A stretch of 64,000 nt of DNA from an uncultured Bacteroidales bacterium (GCA_900314925.1 OMXC01000010.1:99632-163631); one strand, 5' to 3'; positions 1-8,999 are shown, counted from the first letter of the stretch. Notes: generated by a model from the letters alone, not told the origin. Translations and numbers: made by a program.

Positions 1-563
1 TGACGGAGCGTGTCACCGTGATACCCTTCCCGGCGCCAAAGGTGGACCTCTCGCCCAAGTATGTAGACAGCGAAGACCCCACAGTTGTGCTCACCAACGT
101 GTCGTCAAATGCCGCCACTACCAGCTGGCTATTCTCCGACGGCGAGCGTGTCGACCAGAAATCCGTGAAGCATACCTTTGAGGAAGCCAAGACCGGCCAG
201 GATTCGGTCGTCAACGTGGAGCTCACCACCGCCAATGTGCTTGGCTGCGTCACCGTATACCCCTTCACCATACCGGTTCATCTCTTCACGGCATGGCTGC
301 CCACAGTCTTCACCCCGGGCAGCGAGGATGTCAACGCCAAGTTTAAGCTCTTCACCATAAACGAGTACGAGTACTTCCACATCTACGTCTACAACCGTGA
401 AGGAATGCTCGTGTTCGAGTCTGAAGACCCGGCCTTTGAGTGGGACGGCACCCACAACGGCACCGCCTGTCCGCAGGGCGCATACGTTTATGTCTGTAAC
501 TACCGCAAACCGCATGTCGGCACCCTGAGCAGCCGCAAGGGTACCGTCACCCTCCTGCGTTAG
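1..563 (+). CDS. T9SS-secreted protein, C-terminal part (gliding-motility-type sorting domain), 5' end outside window
   Basis: The reading frame is open from the left edge, so the start lies upstream. The visible part begins with a PKD-like beta-sandwich segment (around the motif WLFSDGE). It then carries the gliding-motility-associated C-terminal domain: FTPGSEDVNAKF, a conserved F-x-I-Y-V-YNREG strand, then WDGTHNG and a final AYVYVCNYR strand. In this family (CHU_C, type B sorting signal) the domain directs export through the type IX secretion system and is retained or cleaved at the cell surface. The domain reaches the stop codon, as expected for a sorting signal. RecQ begins 3 nt after the stop, so the two may share a transcript. 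The passenger domain cannot be seen, so its function is unknown. Confidence 0.85.
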   Translation, partial: TERVTVIPFPAPKVDLSPKYVDSEDPTVVLTNVSSNAATTSWLFSDGERVDQKSVKHTFEEAKTGQDSVVNVELTTANVLGCVTVYPFTIPVHLFTAWLPTVFTPGSEDVNAKFKLFTINEYEYFHIYVYNREGMLVFESEDPAFEWDGTHNGTACPQGAYVYVCNYRKPHVGTLSSRKGTVTLLR

Positions 564-566
564 GCC

Positions 567-2459
567 ATGGCCGACAAGCACCTCCTGTTGAAGCGCTATT
601 GGGGCTACGACACGTTCCGCCCCATGCAGGAGGAAATAATAGACTCTGCCGTAGCAGGGCACGACACCATGGTGCTGTTGCCCACCGGCGGAGGGAAGTC
701 CCTCTGTTACCAGCTCCCCGCGCTGATGATGGAGGGGCTTTGTCTTGTGGTATCGCCGCTGATAGCGCTGATGAAAGACCAGGTCGTGCAGCTCAATGCG
801 CGCCATGTCAAAGCCGCCTGCATCACCTCGGGTATGAGCGACGCCGACATCGCCGTCGTCCTCAACAACAGCCTTTACGGAAACCTCAAGTTCCTCTATG
901 TGTCGCCCGAACGCCTCAGGCAGCGGCGTTTCATAGAGTATTTCCGCAAGATGAAGGTGTGCCTTATAGCTGTCGACGAGGCCCATTGTGTCTCCCAGTG
1001 GGGCTATGACTTCCGCCCGCCATACCTTCAGATTGCCGATATCCGGGCCTACCAGCCCGCAGCGCCCCTCATGGCCCTCACCGCCACAGCCACCCCTGAG
1101 GTGGTCGCCGACATCTGCGAGCGCCTTGCCATGCGCAACCGGCGCCTCTTCTGTGGCAGTTTTGTGCGTCCCAATCTCGGCTACATCGTGGTGCATGACG
1201 AGGACAAGAACCGCCGTCTGCTCGCCATTGCCGCCGCCACCGAAGGCTCAGGCATCGTCTACACCCGCAGCCGCCGCTATGCCGAGCAGATCGCCGCGCT
1301 GCTTGTCGAGAACGGTGTCACCGCGGAGTTCTACCATGCCGGCCTCAGCGCCGCCGAACGTGACCGCCGCCAGGGCTTGTGGATGAAGGGCCAGCGGCGC
1401 GTCATGGTGGCGACCAACGCCTTTGGCATGGGTATAGACAAGCCCGACGTCCGCTTTGTGATACATGCTGATGTGCCAGACTCCCTCGAGGCCTATTTCC
1501 AGGAAGCCGGCCGGGCGGGACGCGACGGCGCTCCGGCATGTGCCTATCTCGTCTGTAGCCCGTCCGACACGTCGGCGTTGAAGGCAAACCACGCCAAGGA
1601 TTTTCCGACACTGGTCTATATACGCAACGTCTACAGGGCCATCTGCAACTACTACCGCCTGCCTATGGGCGGTGGTGCCGACAGCCGTTATGACTTTGAC
1701 CTGCAGAAGGTCTGCGACAGCTATGTCTTCAAGGTTCGTGAGTTCTACGCCGCCTGCCGCTTCCTTGAGCGGGAAGGCCTCATCGCCCTCCCTGAACTCG
1801 ACGAGGCCGTCTCTACGCTTTGCGTCACCGTCGGGCGCGACGAACTGTACCGTTTCCAGGTCAACCACATGCGTCTCGGCGATTTTGTACAGACTCTGCT
1901 GCGCATGTATCCGGGCCTTCTCTCGTCGCCCGTGGCCATCGACGAGAAGCGTATTGCCAAGCGCTGCAACATCGAAACCGCGGACGTCGTGACAATGCTC
2001 GGCGAGCTCAACGCCATGCACGTGGCCGACTATCATCCGTGTCCCACCAAGCCGCAGATAGTCTTTCCCTCAGCGCGTGTTCCGGAGAGTGAGATCATGC
2101 TGCAGCCGCAGCGGTACGACCAGCTCAAGCAGGCTGCCTGGCGCCGCCTTCAGGCCATGGAGGCTTATATCGCCAACGACAGCGTCTGCCGCAGCCGTCA
2201 GCTTGCCGCCTATTTCGGGCAGGGCGAGGGTGTGCCGCCGTGCGGGTGCTGTGACGTCTGCCGCCATGCCGCAGCGCCCACCGAGGCCGACTGCCGCGCA
2301 GCCGTCATCCAGCAGCTTAAGGCAGCCCGCCTGTCGCCACATGACCTCTGTGTCATGCTCGAAGCAAAAGGCTATGTCAATGTAAGGGGTGTGTTGCGCG
2401 ATATGCTCGACCGCGGCATCATCTACCTCGACAAGAACCTGCTGCACAGCGTCTCGTAG
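567..2459 (+). CDS. recQ: RecQ-family ATP-dependent DNA helicase
   Basis: 630 aa. This is a 3'-5' superfamily 2 DNA helicase for recombination and repair. Walker A (LPTGGGKS) is at about residues 39-45, the DEAH box at 137-140, TATATP at 172-177, and the motif VI stretch QEAGRAGRDG at 312-321. Four cysteines, C541, C559, C562 and C565, have the 17-2-2 spacing of the RecQ zinc-binding subdomain. That cluster lies much nearer the C-terminus than in E. coli RecQ (Cys 380-403), with about 190 residues between the helicase core and the zinc site. No HRDC domain is recognisable. This is the longer RecQ type seen in Bacteroidota. The 3' end overlaps the convergent maf gene by 37 nt. Confidence 0.93.
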   Translation: MADKHLLLKRYWGYDTFRPMQEEIIDSAVAGHDTMVLLPTGGGKSLCYQLPALMMEGLCLVVSPLIALMKDQVVQLNARHVKAACITSGMSDADIAVVLNNSLYGNLKFLYVSPERLRQRRFIEYFRKMKVCLIAVDEAHCVSQWGYDFRPPYLQIADIRAYQPAAPLMALTATATPEVVADICERLAMRNRRLFCGSFVRPNLGYIVVHDEDKNRRLLAIAAATEGSGIVYTRSRRYAEQIAALLVENGVTAEFYHAGLSAAERDRRQGLWMKGQRRVMVATNAFGMGIDKPDVRFVIHADVPDSLEAYFQEAGRAGRDGAPACAYLVCSPSDTSALKANHAKDFPTLVYIRNVYRAICNYYRLPMGGGADSRYDFDLQKVCDSYVFKVREFYAACRFLEREGLIALPELDEAVSTLCVTVGRDELYRFQVNHMRLGDFVQTLLRMYPGLLSSPVAIDEKRIAKRCNIETADVVTMLGELNAMHVADYHPCPTKPQIVFPSARVPESEIMLQPQRYDQLKQAAWRRLQAMEAYIANDSVCRSRQLAAYFGQGEGVPPCGCCDVCRHAAAPTEADCRAAVIQQLKAARLSPHDLCVMLEAKGYVNVRGVLRDMLDRGIIYLDKNLLHSVS

Positions 2460-2995
2460 AGCCGTGCCACAGGCAGCCCCATCACGTTATAGTAGCACCC
2501 CTCGATGCGTTCTATCCCCACCATGCCTATCCATTCCTGTATGCCGTAGGCCCCGGCCTTGTCGTATGGCTTGTAGGTGTCCACGTAGTGGGCAATCTCC
2601 TCGTCGGTCAGCTGGCGGAAGTGCACCTCGGTGCTTTCGGTGAACGACACCTCGTCGTTGTGCGAGCGCAGGCATACGCCGGTGTATACCGTATGCTGCC
2701 GTCCGGCGAGGCTGTGCAGCATGGCCAGGGCTTCGTCGCGGTTGGCGGGCTTGCCCATCACGTGCCCGTCGAGCACCACCGTGGTGTCGGCTGCGACGAG
2801 TATGCAGTCGTCGCCAATCTTGTCTTGCGGGAAAGCGGCGGCCTTGCGCCGTGCCAGATGCTCCGCCACGTCGGCGGGGGGCAGGGGGGAGTCTATGTGT
2901 TCGTCCACGTCAATGCTCACGCACTCCACGGGCAGCCCCGTTTCGGCCAGCAGCTGGCGGCGGCGTGGCGACTTCGATGCGAGCAGCAGCTTCAT
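2423..2995 (-). CDS. maf: Maf-like nucleoside triphosphate pyrophosphatase
   Basis: 190 aa, the usual Maf length. The N-terminal signature LLLASKSPRRRQLL (residues 3-16), the AADTTV segment near residue 70 and YDKAGAYGIQ near residue 145 mark the Maf/YhdE family. These cytoplasmic enzymes hydrolyse non-canonical or selected nucleoside triphosphates (dTTP/UTP in the YhdE branch) and affect septum formation. The start overlaps the stop of the upstream MORN-repeat gene by 4 nt (ATGA at 2992-2995), so translation is probably coupled. It is the last gene of the minus-strand operon that starts near 6190, and its 3' end overlaps recQ tail-to-tail. Confidence 0.93.
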   Translation of the reverse strand: MKLLLASKSPRRRQLLAETGLPVECVSIDVDEHIDSPLPPADVAEHLARRKAAAFPQDKIGDDCILVAADTTVVLDGHVMGKPANRDEALAMLHSLAGRQHTVYTGVCLRSHNDEVSFTESTEVHFRQLTDEEIAHYVDTYKPYDKAGAYGIQEWIGMVGIERIEGCYYNVMGLPVARLYETLCSRFLSR

Positions 2996-4140
2996 TTCAC
3001 CTCTTTGCCGCCCTTGAAGCGGGCCTTGTACACCTCGCGGCCGTTGTCATACCACACCCATTTCCCCTCCTTCTCGCCGCCCGCGAACTGGCCTTTCTCC
3101 ACAGGAGAGCCGGCCTCGTTGTAGCGCTCGTATTTGCCGTCGAGCACCCCGTTGCGGAAGTTCTGGCGCAGCTCCACCTTCCCGTTGGGGAAGTAGCGCA
3201 GCTCCTCGCCGTCCTTGATGTCCTCTCTGTAGTTTATCACGTAGCGCACGGAGCCGTCGTCGTACAGGCCGCGCCATTCGCCCTCTTTCATGCCCTCGTG
3301 GAAGTTGCCGTAGTAGTCTACGCGGCCGTTCTCGTACCATGCCGTCCAGCGGCCTTCTTCCATGTCGTGCGCGTATTCGCCTTCGTGCAGCTTCTTGCCG
3401 CTCTCGTACCAGGTGGTCCACACGCCTTCGCGTTCGCCGTTGCGGTACTGCCCGGCGCGCCAGCGCTCGCCGGTCTCGTAGTAGTAGGTCCACACGCCGG
3501 CCTCTTTGCCGCCGGCATAGTGGCCGCGGATGCCCAGCTTGCCGGTGGTGCGCCAGTAGAACGACCACTCGCCGTCCTGCACGCCGTTCACCATGGGGCC
3601 TTCCATGTCTTTCTTGCCGTCAGCGAACCACCACGAGGCCGTGCCCTGGAGCTCGTCGTTCTTGTACTGCCCCTTGAACCTTATCTTGCCGTTCTCGTGC
3701 CATTGCGTGGTCTGCCCCTCGCGGCTGCCGTTGACGTAGGTGATCTCCTCCTCCTTCTGTCCGTTGGCGTACCACGAGCGGTAGAGGCCGTTCTTCTTGC
3801 CGTTCTCCACGGCCACCTCGCTCTTCAGGTCGCCGTTGCGGTGCCAGCTGCGGTTCACGCCCGTGGCGAAGCATTCCTCGCTCATGCGGCTGCCGTCGTC
3901 ATAGTAGACGGTCCACACACCGCTCTTCTTGCCGTTGGTGTATGTGCCCTTCTGCGACACCTTGCCCGAGGGGTACCACCAGGTCCAGCTGCCGTTGCGC
4001 TTGCCGTTTTCGGCTATCGGGCCCTCTACCGAGAGCTGGGTTGTGCCGCTGTAGTTCTTGCGGTACATGGTCTGCGCGTCGGCCACCGAGGCCGCTGCTA
4101 TGCAGGCTGCAAGTATGAGGATGCTTCTCTTTGTCATCAT
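2992..4140 (-). CDS. Secreted MORN-repeat (YwqK-like) protein
   Basis: 382 aa. An N-terminal signal peptide (hydrophobic ILILAACIAAASVADAQ, cleavage after about residue 23) is followed almost to the C-terminus by about 14 copies of a 23-25-residue repeat of the form NGKxxGxWxxYYxxG. This is the MORN_2 / YwqK-type repeat, which folds into a beta-hairpin ribbon. The family has no settled enzymatic role and often acts as a surface or periplasmic scaffold. The gene lies between a DUF4270 lipoprotein and maf with 4-nt overlaps on both sides, so it is co-translated with an envelope protein. Function beyond an exported repeat protein is not inferred. Confidence 0.85.
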   Translation of the reverse strand: MMTKRSILILAACIAAASVADAQTMYRKNYSGTTQLSVEGPIAENGKRNGSWTWWYPSGKVSQKGTYTNGKKSGVWTVYYDDGSRMSEECFATGVNRSWHRNGDLKSEVAVENGKKNGLYRSWYANGQKEEEITYVNGSREGQTTQWHENGKIRFKGQYKNDELQGTASWWFADGKKDMEGPMVNGVQDGEWSFYWRTTGKLGIRGHYAGGKEAGVWTYYYETGERWRAGQYRNGEREGVWTTWYESGKKLHEGEYAHDMEEGRWTAWYENGRVDYYGNFHEGMKEGEWRGLYDDGSVRYVINYREDIKDGEELRYFPNGKVELRQNFRNGVLDGKYERYNEAGSPVEKGQFAGGEKEGKWVWYDNGREVYKARFKGGKEVK

Positions 4141-5345
4141 TCGGTGTATATGAGGTTTATTTTAATCTTGTCTGTCTCGTTGTAGCCGTTGAGCACGGTG
4201 CGTTCCGCCACGCTGCCGCGTGCGTCGATGAGCAGGTGTGTGCCCTTGTCGAACCCGTCGCGCAGCATGCTCTGCAGGTGCAGGGGCACGCGGATGCGGT
4301 AGCGGCTGCTGTCGCTGTGGTAGTAGCCGTCCACGCCTGCCGAGATGTAGTCGTTGATGTAGCGCGTGCCGTTGGTGGCTATGATGCGCTGCGGCTTCTT
4401 GGCGTCGGCCTCGGCGGCCACGGGGAGCAGCAGGTCGGCCTTGTGCACCACGGCGCGCGGATGCGCCTCGCGGAAAGCGCGCAGCGTCCGGTCGAAGCTC
4501 ACCACAGCCTTGAACCCGCCCAGCGGGTCCAGATACAGGCGCTGGGCGCCGTCGAGGCTGCGCACGCCGTCGAGGGCCGTGCCGCTGTAGTCGTGCACGA
4601 AGTGGGTGAAATGCCTGCCGTTGCTTATCGACAGGTCGAAGTGGTAGGCCGAGGTGTCGTAGTGGTAGTGCACGCGTATCAGGGTGCGGGTGTCCGAAAG
4701 GTTCAGGGCCACCATACCCTCGTCGCTGCCGGCCGGCAGCACGCTGATGCGCAAGCCCTTGGTGGCCTCGGCGAAAGCGTCGCGCTCGGCCGTCATGCGC
4801 AGTATGTCGTTGACGGGCCCTCCGAGGCGCAGGTCCATGGTGCCGCTGCCGGGCTTGGTCTGCACGGTGCCGTTGTAGAGCACGGCGTCGGTGTTGACGC
4901 CGATGCTGTCGATGGCGTAGTACTGCTTGTCGGAAGCTATGGCCTCGGCGAGCTGCACCACCTCGAAGTGCAGGCTGTAGCTGCGCGAAGTGTCGGGGAA
5001 CACCGAGTCGTAGACGAGCGTCATCACCACCGAGTCGATGGTCACGCCGTCGAGGTCCACCGAAGTGGTGGCGTTGGGCAGGGTGATCTGGGTGAAATAC
5101 TGCGCCGTCACCTTGCCGAATATGGCGTCGTGGTAGTTGCCTATCATTATCTCGGTGTTGCCCGTGGTGAGCAGCGAGTCGTCGCGCAGCGAGTAGGCCG
5201 TGTCGACGGTCATGGTGTATTCCTTGGCGTTGTAGAGTGCGTCGGCGTCCATCAGCGTGCTGCCGAGGTCGCTCTCGTCGTCGGTGCATGCCGCAAGTGT
5301 GAAAAGTGTCAGCAGCATAGCTGCATAACGGAGTGTCTTTTTCAT
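4137..5345 (-). CDS. DUF4270 family lipoprotein
   Basis: 402 aa. The signal peptide ends in the lipobox LAAC with the acylated cysteine at residue 20. It is followed at once by TDDE, an acidic stretch that resembles the lipoprotein surface-export signal known in Bacteroidota, so outer-leaflet exposure is likely. The body, with segments such as SLLTTGNTEIMIGNYHD and a beta-rich remainder, matches the DUF4270 family. That family commonly lies next to a short glycogen-synthase-like gene in Bacteroidales, as it does here (23 nt after it). The family's function is unknown. The start of the downstream MORN gene overlaps its stop by 4 nt. Confidence 0.85.
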   Translation of the reverse strand: MKKTLRYAAMLLTLFTLAACTDDESDLGSTLMDADALYNAKEYTMTVDTAYSLRDDSLLTTGNTEIMIGNYHDAIFGKVTAQYFTQITLPNATTSVDLDGVTIDSVVMTLVYDSVFPDTSRSYSLHFEVVQLAEAIASDKQYYAIDSIGVNTDAVLYNGTVQTKPGSGTMDLRLGGPVNDILRMTAERDAFAEATKGLRISVLPAGSDEGMVALNLSDTRTLIRVHYHYDTSAYHFDLSISNGRHFTHFVHDYSGTALDGVRSLDGAQRLYLDPLGGFKAVVSFDRTLRAFREAHPRAVVHKADLLLPVAAEADAKKPQRIIATNGTRYINDYISAGVDGYYHSDSSRYRIRVPLHLQSMLRDGFDKGTHLLIDARGSVAERTVLNGYNETDKIKINLIYTE

Positions 5346-5368
5346 CTGCTGTCAGTCTGTTGCCCGGG

Positions 5369-6190
5369 TCAGTTCTCTATCCTGCCCGTTATGGTGTCGT
5401 AGAATTTGTTGGTGCGTGTGTAGAACTCGTCGCGGTCCTCTATGAAGTCGAGCACGTTGCGCTTGTTGGCCTTGGCGAAGTCCACCAGCTCGGGGTCCAC
5501 ATTCGGCGAGCCGATGATGACGCCCTGCGAGAAGGTGATGGCGGCCTTCATCAGGCCGAGGTACGTGGTGTCGCCGTAGAGGCGCAGGTCCTTGGCCGTG
5601 GCGTTGTCGGCCTTCATCTTGCGCTCCAGGTCGCCGCCGACGCGGCCGTTGAAGCTGTCGTCCATCAGCGTGATGACCAGCTTGGTGCCGCTGAAGAAGG
5701 AGTTCTCCTTGTTGATACGGCGCAGGTAGAACGGTATCATCGCCGAGCTCCAGCCCATGAAGTTGATCAAGTGGGGCTGCCAGGCCAGCTTGCGCACAGC
5801 CTCGAGCACTCCGCGCCCGAAGAAGAGCAGGCGCTCGTCGCTCATCCCGTCGAGCATGCCGTTCTCGTCAGTGGGGTGGGGCAGGCGGCTGAAATAGTCC
5901 TCGTTGTCGATGAAGTAGACCTGCATGCGCGCCGTGGGGATGGAGCCCACCTTTATCAGCAGCTGGTGGTCGCTGTTGTTCACTATCATGTTCATGCCGC
6001 TCAGGCGTATCACCTCGTGCAGCTGGTGCTTGCGCTCGCTGATGCTGCTGAATTTGGGCATGAAAACCCTTATGTCGCGCCCCATCTCCTGTATTTTCGC
6101 AGGCAAGTAGCGCCCCAAAGTGGCTGTGGCGCTCTCCTCCGAAAAAGGCATAATATCCTGACTTACATACAGTATTCTCCCTTTTGCCAT
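5369..6190 (-). CDS. Glycogen/starch synthase-like protein (GT5 N-terminal domain only)
   Basis: 273 aa from the ATG at 6188-6190. That start was chosen because MAKGRILYVSQDIMPF is the conserved opening of the family, while the longer open frame has only atypical sequence before it. The protein resembles the N-terminal Rossmann half of glycogen synthase (VSQDIMPFSEES, then IRVFMPKFSSISER). It lacks the C-terminal ADP-glucose-binding half of a full GT5 enzyme of about 480 aa. This short form is common and syntenic with DUF4270 in Bacteroidales. Whether it is catalytic alone is unclear. It is the first gene of the operon with DUF4270, MORN and maf, and a TATCTTTG promoter element lies 29 nt upstream. 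Confidence 0.8.
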   Translation of the reverse strand: MAKGRILYVSQDIMPFSEESATATLGRYLPAKIQEMGRDIRVFMPKFSSISERKHQLHEVIRLSGMNMIVNNSDHQLLIKVGSIPTARMQVYFIDNEDYFSRLPHPTDENGMLDGMSDERLLFFGRGVLEAVRKLAWQPHLINFMGWSSAMIPFYLRRINKENSFFSGTKLVITLMDDSFNGRVGGDLERKMKADNATAKDLRLYGDTTYLGLMKAAITFSQGVIIGSPNVDPELVDFAKANKRNVLDFIEDRDEFYTRTNKFYDTITGRIEN

Positions 6191-6218
6191 AACGTTTGGT
6201 ATATATTGGTTCCAAATG

Positions 6219-6226
6219 CAAAGATA
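6219..6226 (-). promoter_or_regulatory. -7 promoter element (TATCTTTG) for the glycogen-synthase-like operon
   Basis: On the minus strand TATCTTTG matches the Bacteroidota -7 consensus TAnnTTTG, 28 nt before the start at 6190. No convincing TTTG -33 element is seen at 19-20 nt spacing. Confidence 0.6.
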
Positions 6227-6311
6227 CAAAATTTTTCCAATATGGCGAAATTTATTTTTGCCGCGCTGCCCCGCGCCGCACTTTTCTGCCCTTTTCCCCA
6301 CCTCTCCCCAC

Positions 6312-6423
6312 CGGACCCGGTACGGCATTTCAACGATACTTCAACGATACTTCTTCAGTAGTTCTTCAGTGTGGCACTGAAATACTACTGAAGAACTACT
6401 GAAGAACGGCCGTACCGGGTCCG
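6312..6423. repeat. 112-bp palindromic element with 11-bp internal period (copy 1)
   Basis: The ends are a perfect 15-bp inverted repeat, CGGACCCGGTACGGC at 6312-6326 and its complement at 6409-6423. Between them run 11-bp units of two kinds, around TTCAACGAT and TTCTTCAGT, read toward a centre near 6370 and then in reverse complement. The element lies in the divergent spacer between the glycogen-synthase-like gene and purM, outside both -7 elements. A near-identical inverted copy is at 22219-22330. Confidence 0.9.
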
Positions 6424-6465
6424 TAGGGGAGCGGTAGCGGGTGGGGTGGGGAAGGGAAAGAAAAT

Positions 6466-6496
6466 TTTGCCAGAATGGAAAAAGTTTGTATCTTTG
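6466..6496 (+). promoter_or_regulatory. Bacteroidota-type promoter of purM
   Basis: TTTG at 6466-6469 (-33) and TATCTTTG at 6489-6496 (-7) are separated by exactly 19 nt, the canonical spacing. The leader to the ATG at 6548 is about 45 nt. Confidence 0.85.
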
Positions 6497-6547
6497 CACA
6501 CTCAAAGCGTACAGACGCATCAGTGTATCAACGTATCAACGTGTAAT

Positions 6548-7714
6548 ATGGACAAGTACAACCAGCGCGGAGTTTCCGCTACGAAGGAAGATGTGCACAA
6601 TGCCATCAAGAATATCGACAAGGGGCTCTTCCCCAAGGCTTTCTGCAAGATTATACCCGACTTGCTCGGCGGCGACGCCGACTACTGCAACATAATGCAT
6701 GCCGACGGCGCCGGCACCAAGTCGAGCCTGGCCTACATGTACTGGAAGGAGACGGGCGACCTCAGCGTGTGGAAGGGCATCGCCGTGGACGCCATAGTGA
6801 TGAACACCGACGACCTGCTGTGTGTCGGCGCTCTCGACCACATACTGCTCTCCTCCACCATAGGGCGCAACAAGCAGTTGGTGCCCGGCGAGGTCATCTC
6901 GGCCGTGATCAACGGCACCGAGGAGTTCTGCCAGACGATGCGCGACATGGGCATCGACATCGTGCTCACCGGCGGCGAGACGGCCGACGTGGGCGACCTG
7001 GTGCGCACCATCATCGTGGACAGCACGGTGACGGCCCGCATGCGCCGCGCCGACGTGGTGGACAATGCCCGCATCAAGGCCGGCAACGTCATCGTGGGCC
7101 TCGCCAGCTTTGGCCAGGCCAAGTACGAGACGGCCTACAACGGCGGCATGGGCAGCAATGGCCTGACCTCGGCGCGCCACGACGTCTTCTCGCATGTCTA
7201 CGCCGAGAAATACCCGATGTGCTACGACCGCGCGCTGCCCGACGGCGTGGTCTTCTGCGGCTCGAAGCTGCTCACCGACCCCACCGAGGTGCCGGGCGTG
7301 GACGCCGGCCACATGGTGCTCTCGCCCACGAGGACTTACGCGCCCATTATCAGGAAGGTGCTCGACGAGTACCGCCCCAAGATCGACGGCATGGTGCACT
7401 GCTCCGGCGGCGCGCAGACCAAGGTGCTGCACTTCATCGACAGGAACCACGTTGTCAAGGACAACCTTTTCCCGGTGCCGCCGCTGTTCAAGATGATACA
7501 CGACGAGAGCCAGACCGACTGGCAGGAGATGTACAAGGTCTTCAACATGGGTCACCGCATGGAGCTCTACACCGACGAGGCCACGGCCCGCGGCATCATA
7601 GACATCAGCCGCAGTTTCGGCGTCGACGCCCAGGTGATAGGCCGCGTCGAGGAGGCCCCGAAGGCGCAGGTGACCGTGAAGAGTGAGAACGGTGTGTTTG
7701 AGTATTTTGCGTAA
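6548..7714 (+). CDS. purM: Phosphoribosylformylglycinamidine cyclo-ligase (AIR synthase)
   Basis: 388 aa from the ATG at 6548; upstream in-frame codons overlap the promoter, so a longer start is excluded. PurM catalyses ATP-dependent ring closure of FGAM to aminoimidazole ribonucleotide, the fifth step of de novo purine synthesis, in the cytoplasm. Visible features are the opening MDKYNQRGV, the nucleotide-binding HADGAGTKSS near residue 58, and LTGGETADVGD in the middle. The C-terminal half carries VHCSGGAQTK and FNMGHRMELY. It is somewhat longer than E. coli PurM (345 aa), as is usual in Bacteroidota. It is monocistronic with its own promoter. Confidence 0.95.
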   Translation: MDKYNQRGVSATKEDVHNAIKNIDKGLFPKAFCKIIPDLLGGDADYCNIMHADGAGTKSSLAYMYWKETGDLSVWKGIAVDAIVMNTDDLLCVGALDHILLSSTIGRNKQLVPGEVISAVINGTEEFCQTMRDMGIDIVLTGGETADVGDLVRTIIVDSTVTARMRRADVVDNARIKAGNVIVGLASFGQAKYETAYNGGMGSNGLTSARHDVFSHVYAEKYPMCYDRALPDGVVFCGSKLLTDPTEVPGVDAGHMVLSPTRTYAPIIRKVLDEYRPKIDGMVHCSGGAQTKVLHFIDRNHVVKDNLFPVPPLFKMIHDESQTDWQEMYKVFNMGHRMELYTDEATARGIIDISRSFGVDAQVIGRVEEAPKAQVTVKSENGVFEYFA

Positions 7715-7839
7715 AAAGTAAGAAAAAAATCAACCGGTGGCACAATAAACGCGGCCGAGTGCCGTTTCTGTAGTGTCATTATGTTTTGGTAAATGCATGA
7801 CAGCTGCCCTGTCTGTGGGGAATTGAGCAGGGTGGCAAT

Positions 7840-7912
7840 GCGATAGTAGCTCAGTTGGCAGAGCGGCGGCTTCCCAAGCCGCAGGTCGCGGGTTCGACCC
7901 CCGTCTATCGCT
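7840..7912 (+). tRNA. tRNA-Gly (anticodon CCC)
   Basis: 73 nt folding into a full cloverleaf. The acceptor stem is GCGATAG with CTATCGC, the D arm GCTC/GAGC, and the anticodon stem GCGGC/GCCGC around the loop TTCCCAA, giving anticodon CCC. The T arm carries the TTCGACC loop. The discriminator base is T, as expected for bacterial tRNA-Gly. CCA is not encoded. Confidence 0.95.
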
Positions 7913-7920
7913 CAAGGCAT

Positions 7921-7949
7921 GAGAGGACGCTCCGGCGCCCTCTTTTTTT
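7921..7949 (+). terminator. Rho-independent terminator after tRNA-Gly
   Basis: GAGGACGC and GCGCCCTC pair around a TCCG loop (one mismatch) and are followed by a run of seven T. Confidence 0.75.
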
Positions 7950-7959
7950 GCTTTTATTA

Positions 7960-7989
7960 TTGCTATATTGTAAAATCTTCGTATCTTTG
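7960..7989 (+). promoter_or_regulatory. Promoter of the YitT-family gene
   Basis: TTG at 7960-7962 and TATCTTTG at 7982-7989 are separated by 19 nt. The ATG follows at 8043. Confidence 0.75.
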
Positions 7990-8042
7990 CATTCCTGTCC
8001 TGTAGTCGGCAGGATACTTTATGAATTAATAAATAACTGTTT

Positions 8043-8999
8043 ATGACAAATACAACTCAGAAGAAAGACTGGAAAAAAGAAGTGTGGGCCTATGTGCTGC
8101 TCATAAGCGGCAGTGCCTTGTTCGCCATAGGCGACGTGATGTTCGTCAACCCCTACCTCATGGCCCCTGGCGGCACCTACGGCTTGAGCAACGTGTTCAA
8201 CACACTCTGGCCCTGGAAGATATCCCTCTATGCCATCTGCATGGATGTGCCGCTGCTGCTCATAGGCACCTGGATCTTGGGCCCGAAGTTCGGCCTTAAG
8301 ACCATCATATCCACGGCGCTCATCTTCGCGTTCACCTTCGTGCTCGAGAGCGTGTGGGGCTACAACCCCGTCATCTTCGACGGCAAGATCGTTGACGCCC
8401 CCATCGAGGGCATCTCCATGGTGCAGATACCGCATGACGGCGGCTGGTTTGTGCCCGACTACTTCCTCAACACCGTTGTGGCGGGCCTCATCTACGGTGT
8501 GGCCATAGGCATGATTTTCCGCAGCGGCGCCACGAGCGGCGGCAGCGACATCATCTCGATGATCCTGCACAAGTACACCAAAATCAGCCTCGGCACGCTG
8601 GTGACCATTGTGGACGGCTGCATCACCCTGAGCACCCTCATCGCTTTCGGCGACATTCGCCTGCCCATCTACTCCATCATCATCATCTTCATCGAGGGCA
8701 AGGTCATCGACCTGGTGGTGGACGGCATGAAGAGCTACAAGACCATGTTTATCGTCACCGACGAGCTGGAGGCCGTGCGCGACTACATCCTCAACGACCT
8801 CAAGCGTGGCGGCACGTGCCTCACGGGCACGGGCCTTTACCAGGGCAACGAGCGCAAGATGATATACGTCACCCTCGAGCGCGCCGACATGGTGAAGCTG
8901 AAGAGCAACCTGCACCGCATAGACCCCAAGGCCTTTGTCAACATCATGGACAGCTCCGAGATATTGGGCACCGGTTTCCGCAACCTGCCGAAGGAATGA
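8043..8999 (+). CDS. YitT family membrane protein (DUF161/DUF2179)
   Basis: 318 aa. The N-terminal two thirds hold five to six hydrophobic segments, beginning VWAYVLLISGSALFAIGD, with the glycine-rich ATSGGSDIISMIL loop near residue 165 that is typical of YitT proteins. The C-terminal third (from about residue 230) is the soluble DUF2179 domain, with MFIVTDELEAVRDYIL and a conserved GTGLYQGNERKMIYV stretch. The family sits in the inner membrane; its substrate is not established. It has its own promoter. The glycosyltransferase gene begins 41 nt downstream, so readthrough is possible. Confidence 0.9.
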   Translation: MTNTTQKKDWKKEVWAYVLLISGSALFAIGDVMFVNPYLMAPGGTYGLSNVFNTLWPWKISLYAICMDVPLLLIGTWILGPKFGLKTIISTALIFAFTFVLESVWGYNPVIFDGKIVDAPIEGISMVQIPHDGGWFVPDYFLNTVVAGLIYGVAIGMIFRSGATSGGSDIISMILHKYTKISLGTLVTIVDGCITLSTLIAFGDIRLPIYSIIIIFIEGKVIDLVVDGMKSYKTMFIVTDELEAVRDYILNDLKRGGTCLTGTGLYQGNERKMIYVTLERADMVKLKSNLHRIDPKAFVNIMDSSEILGTGFRNLPKE

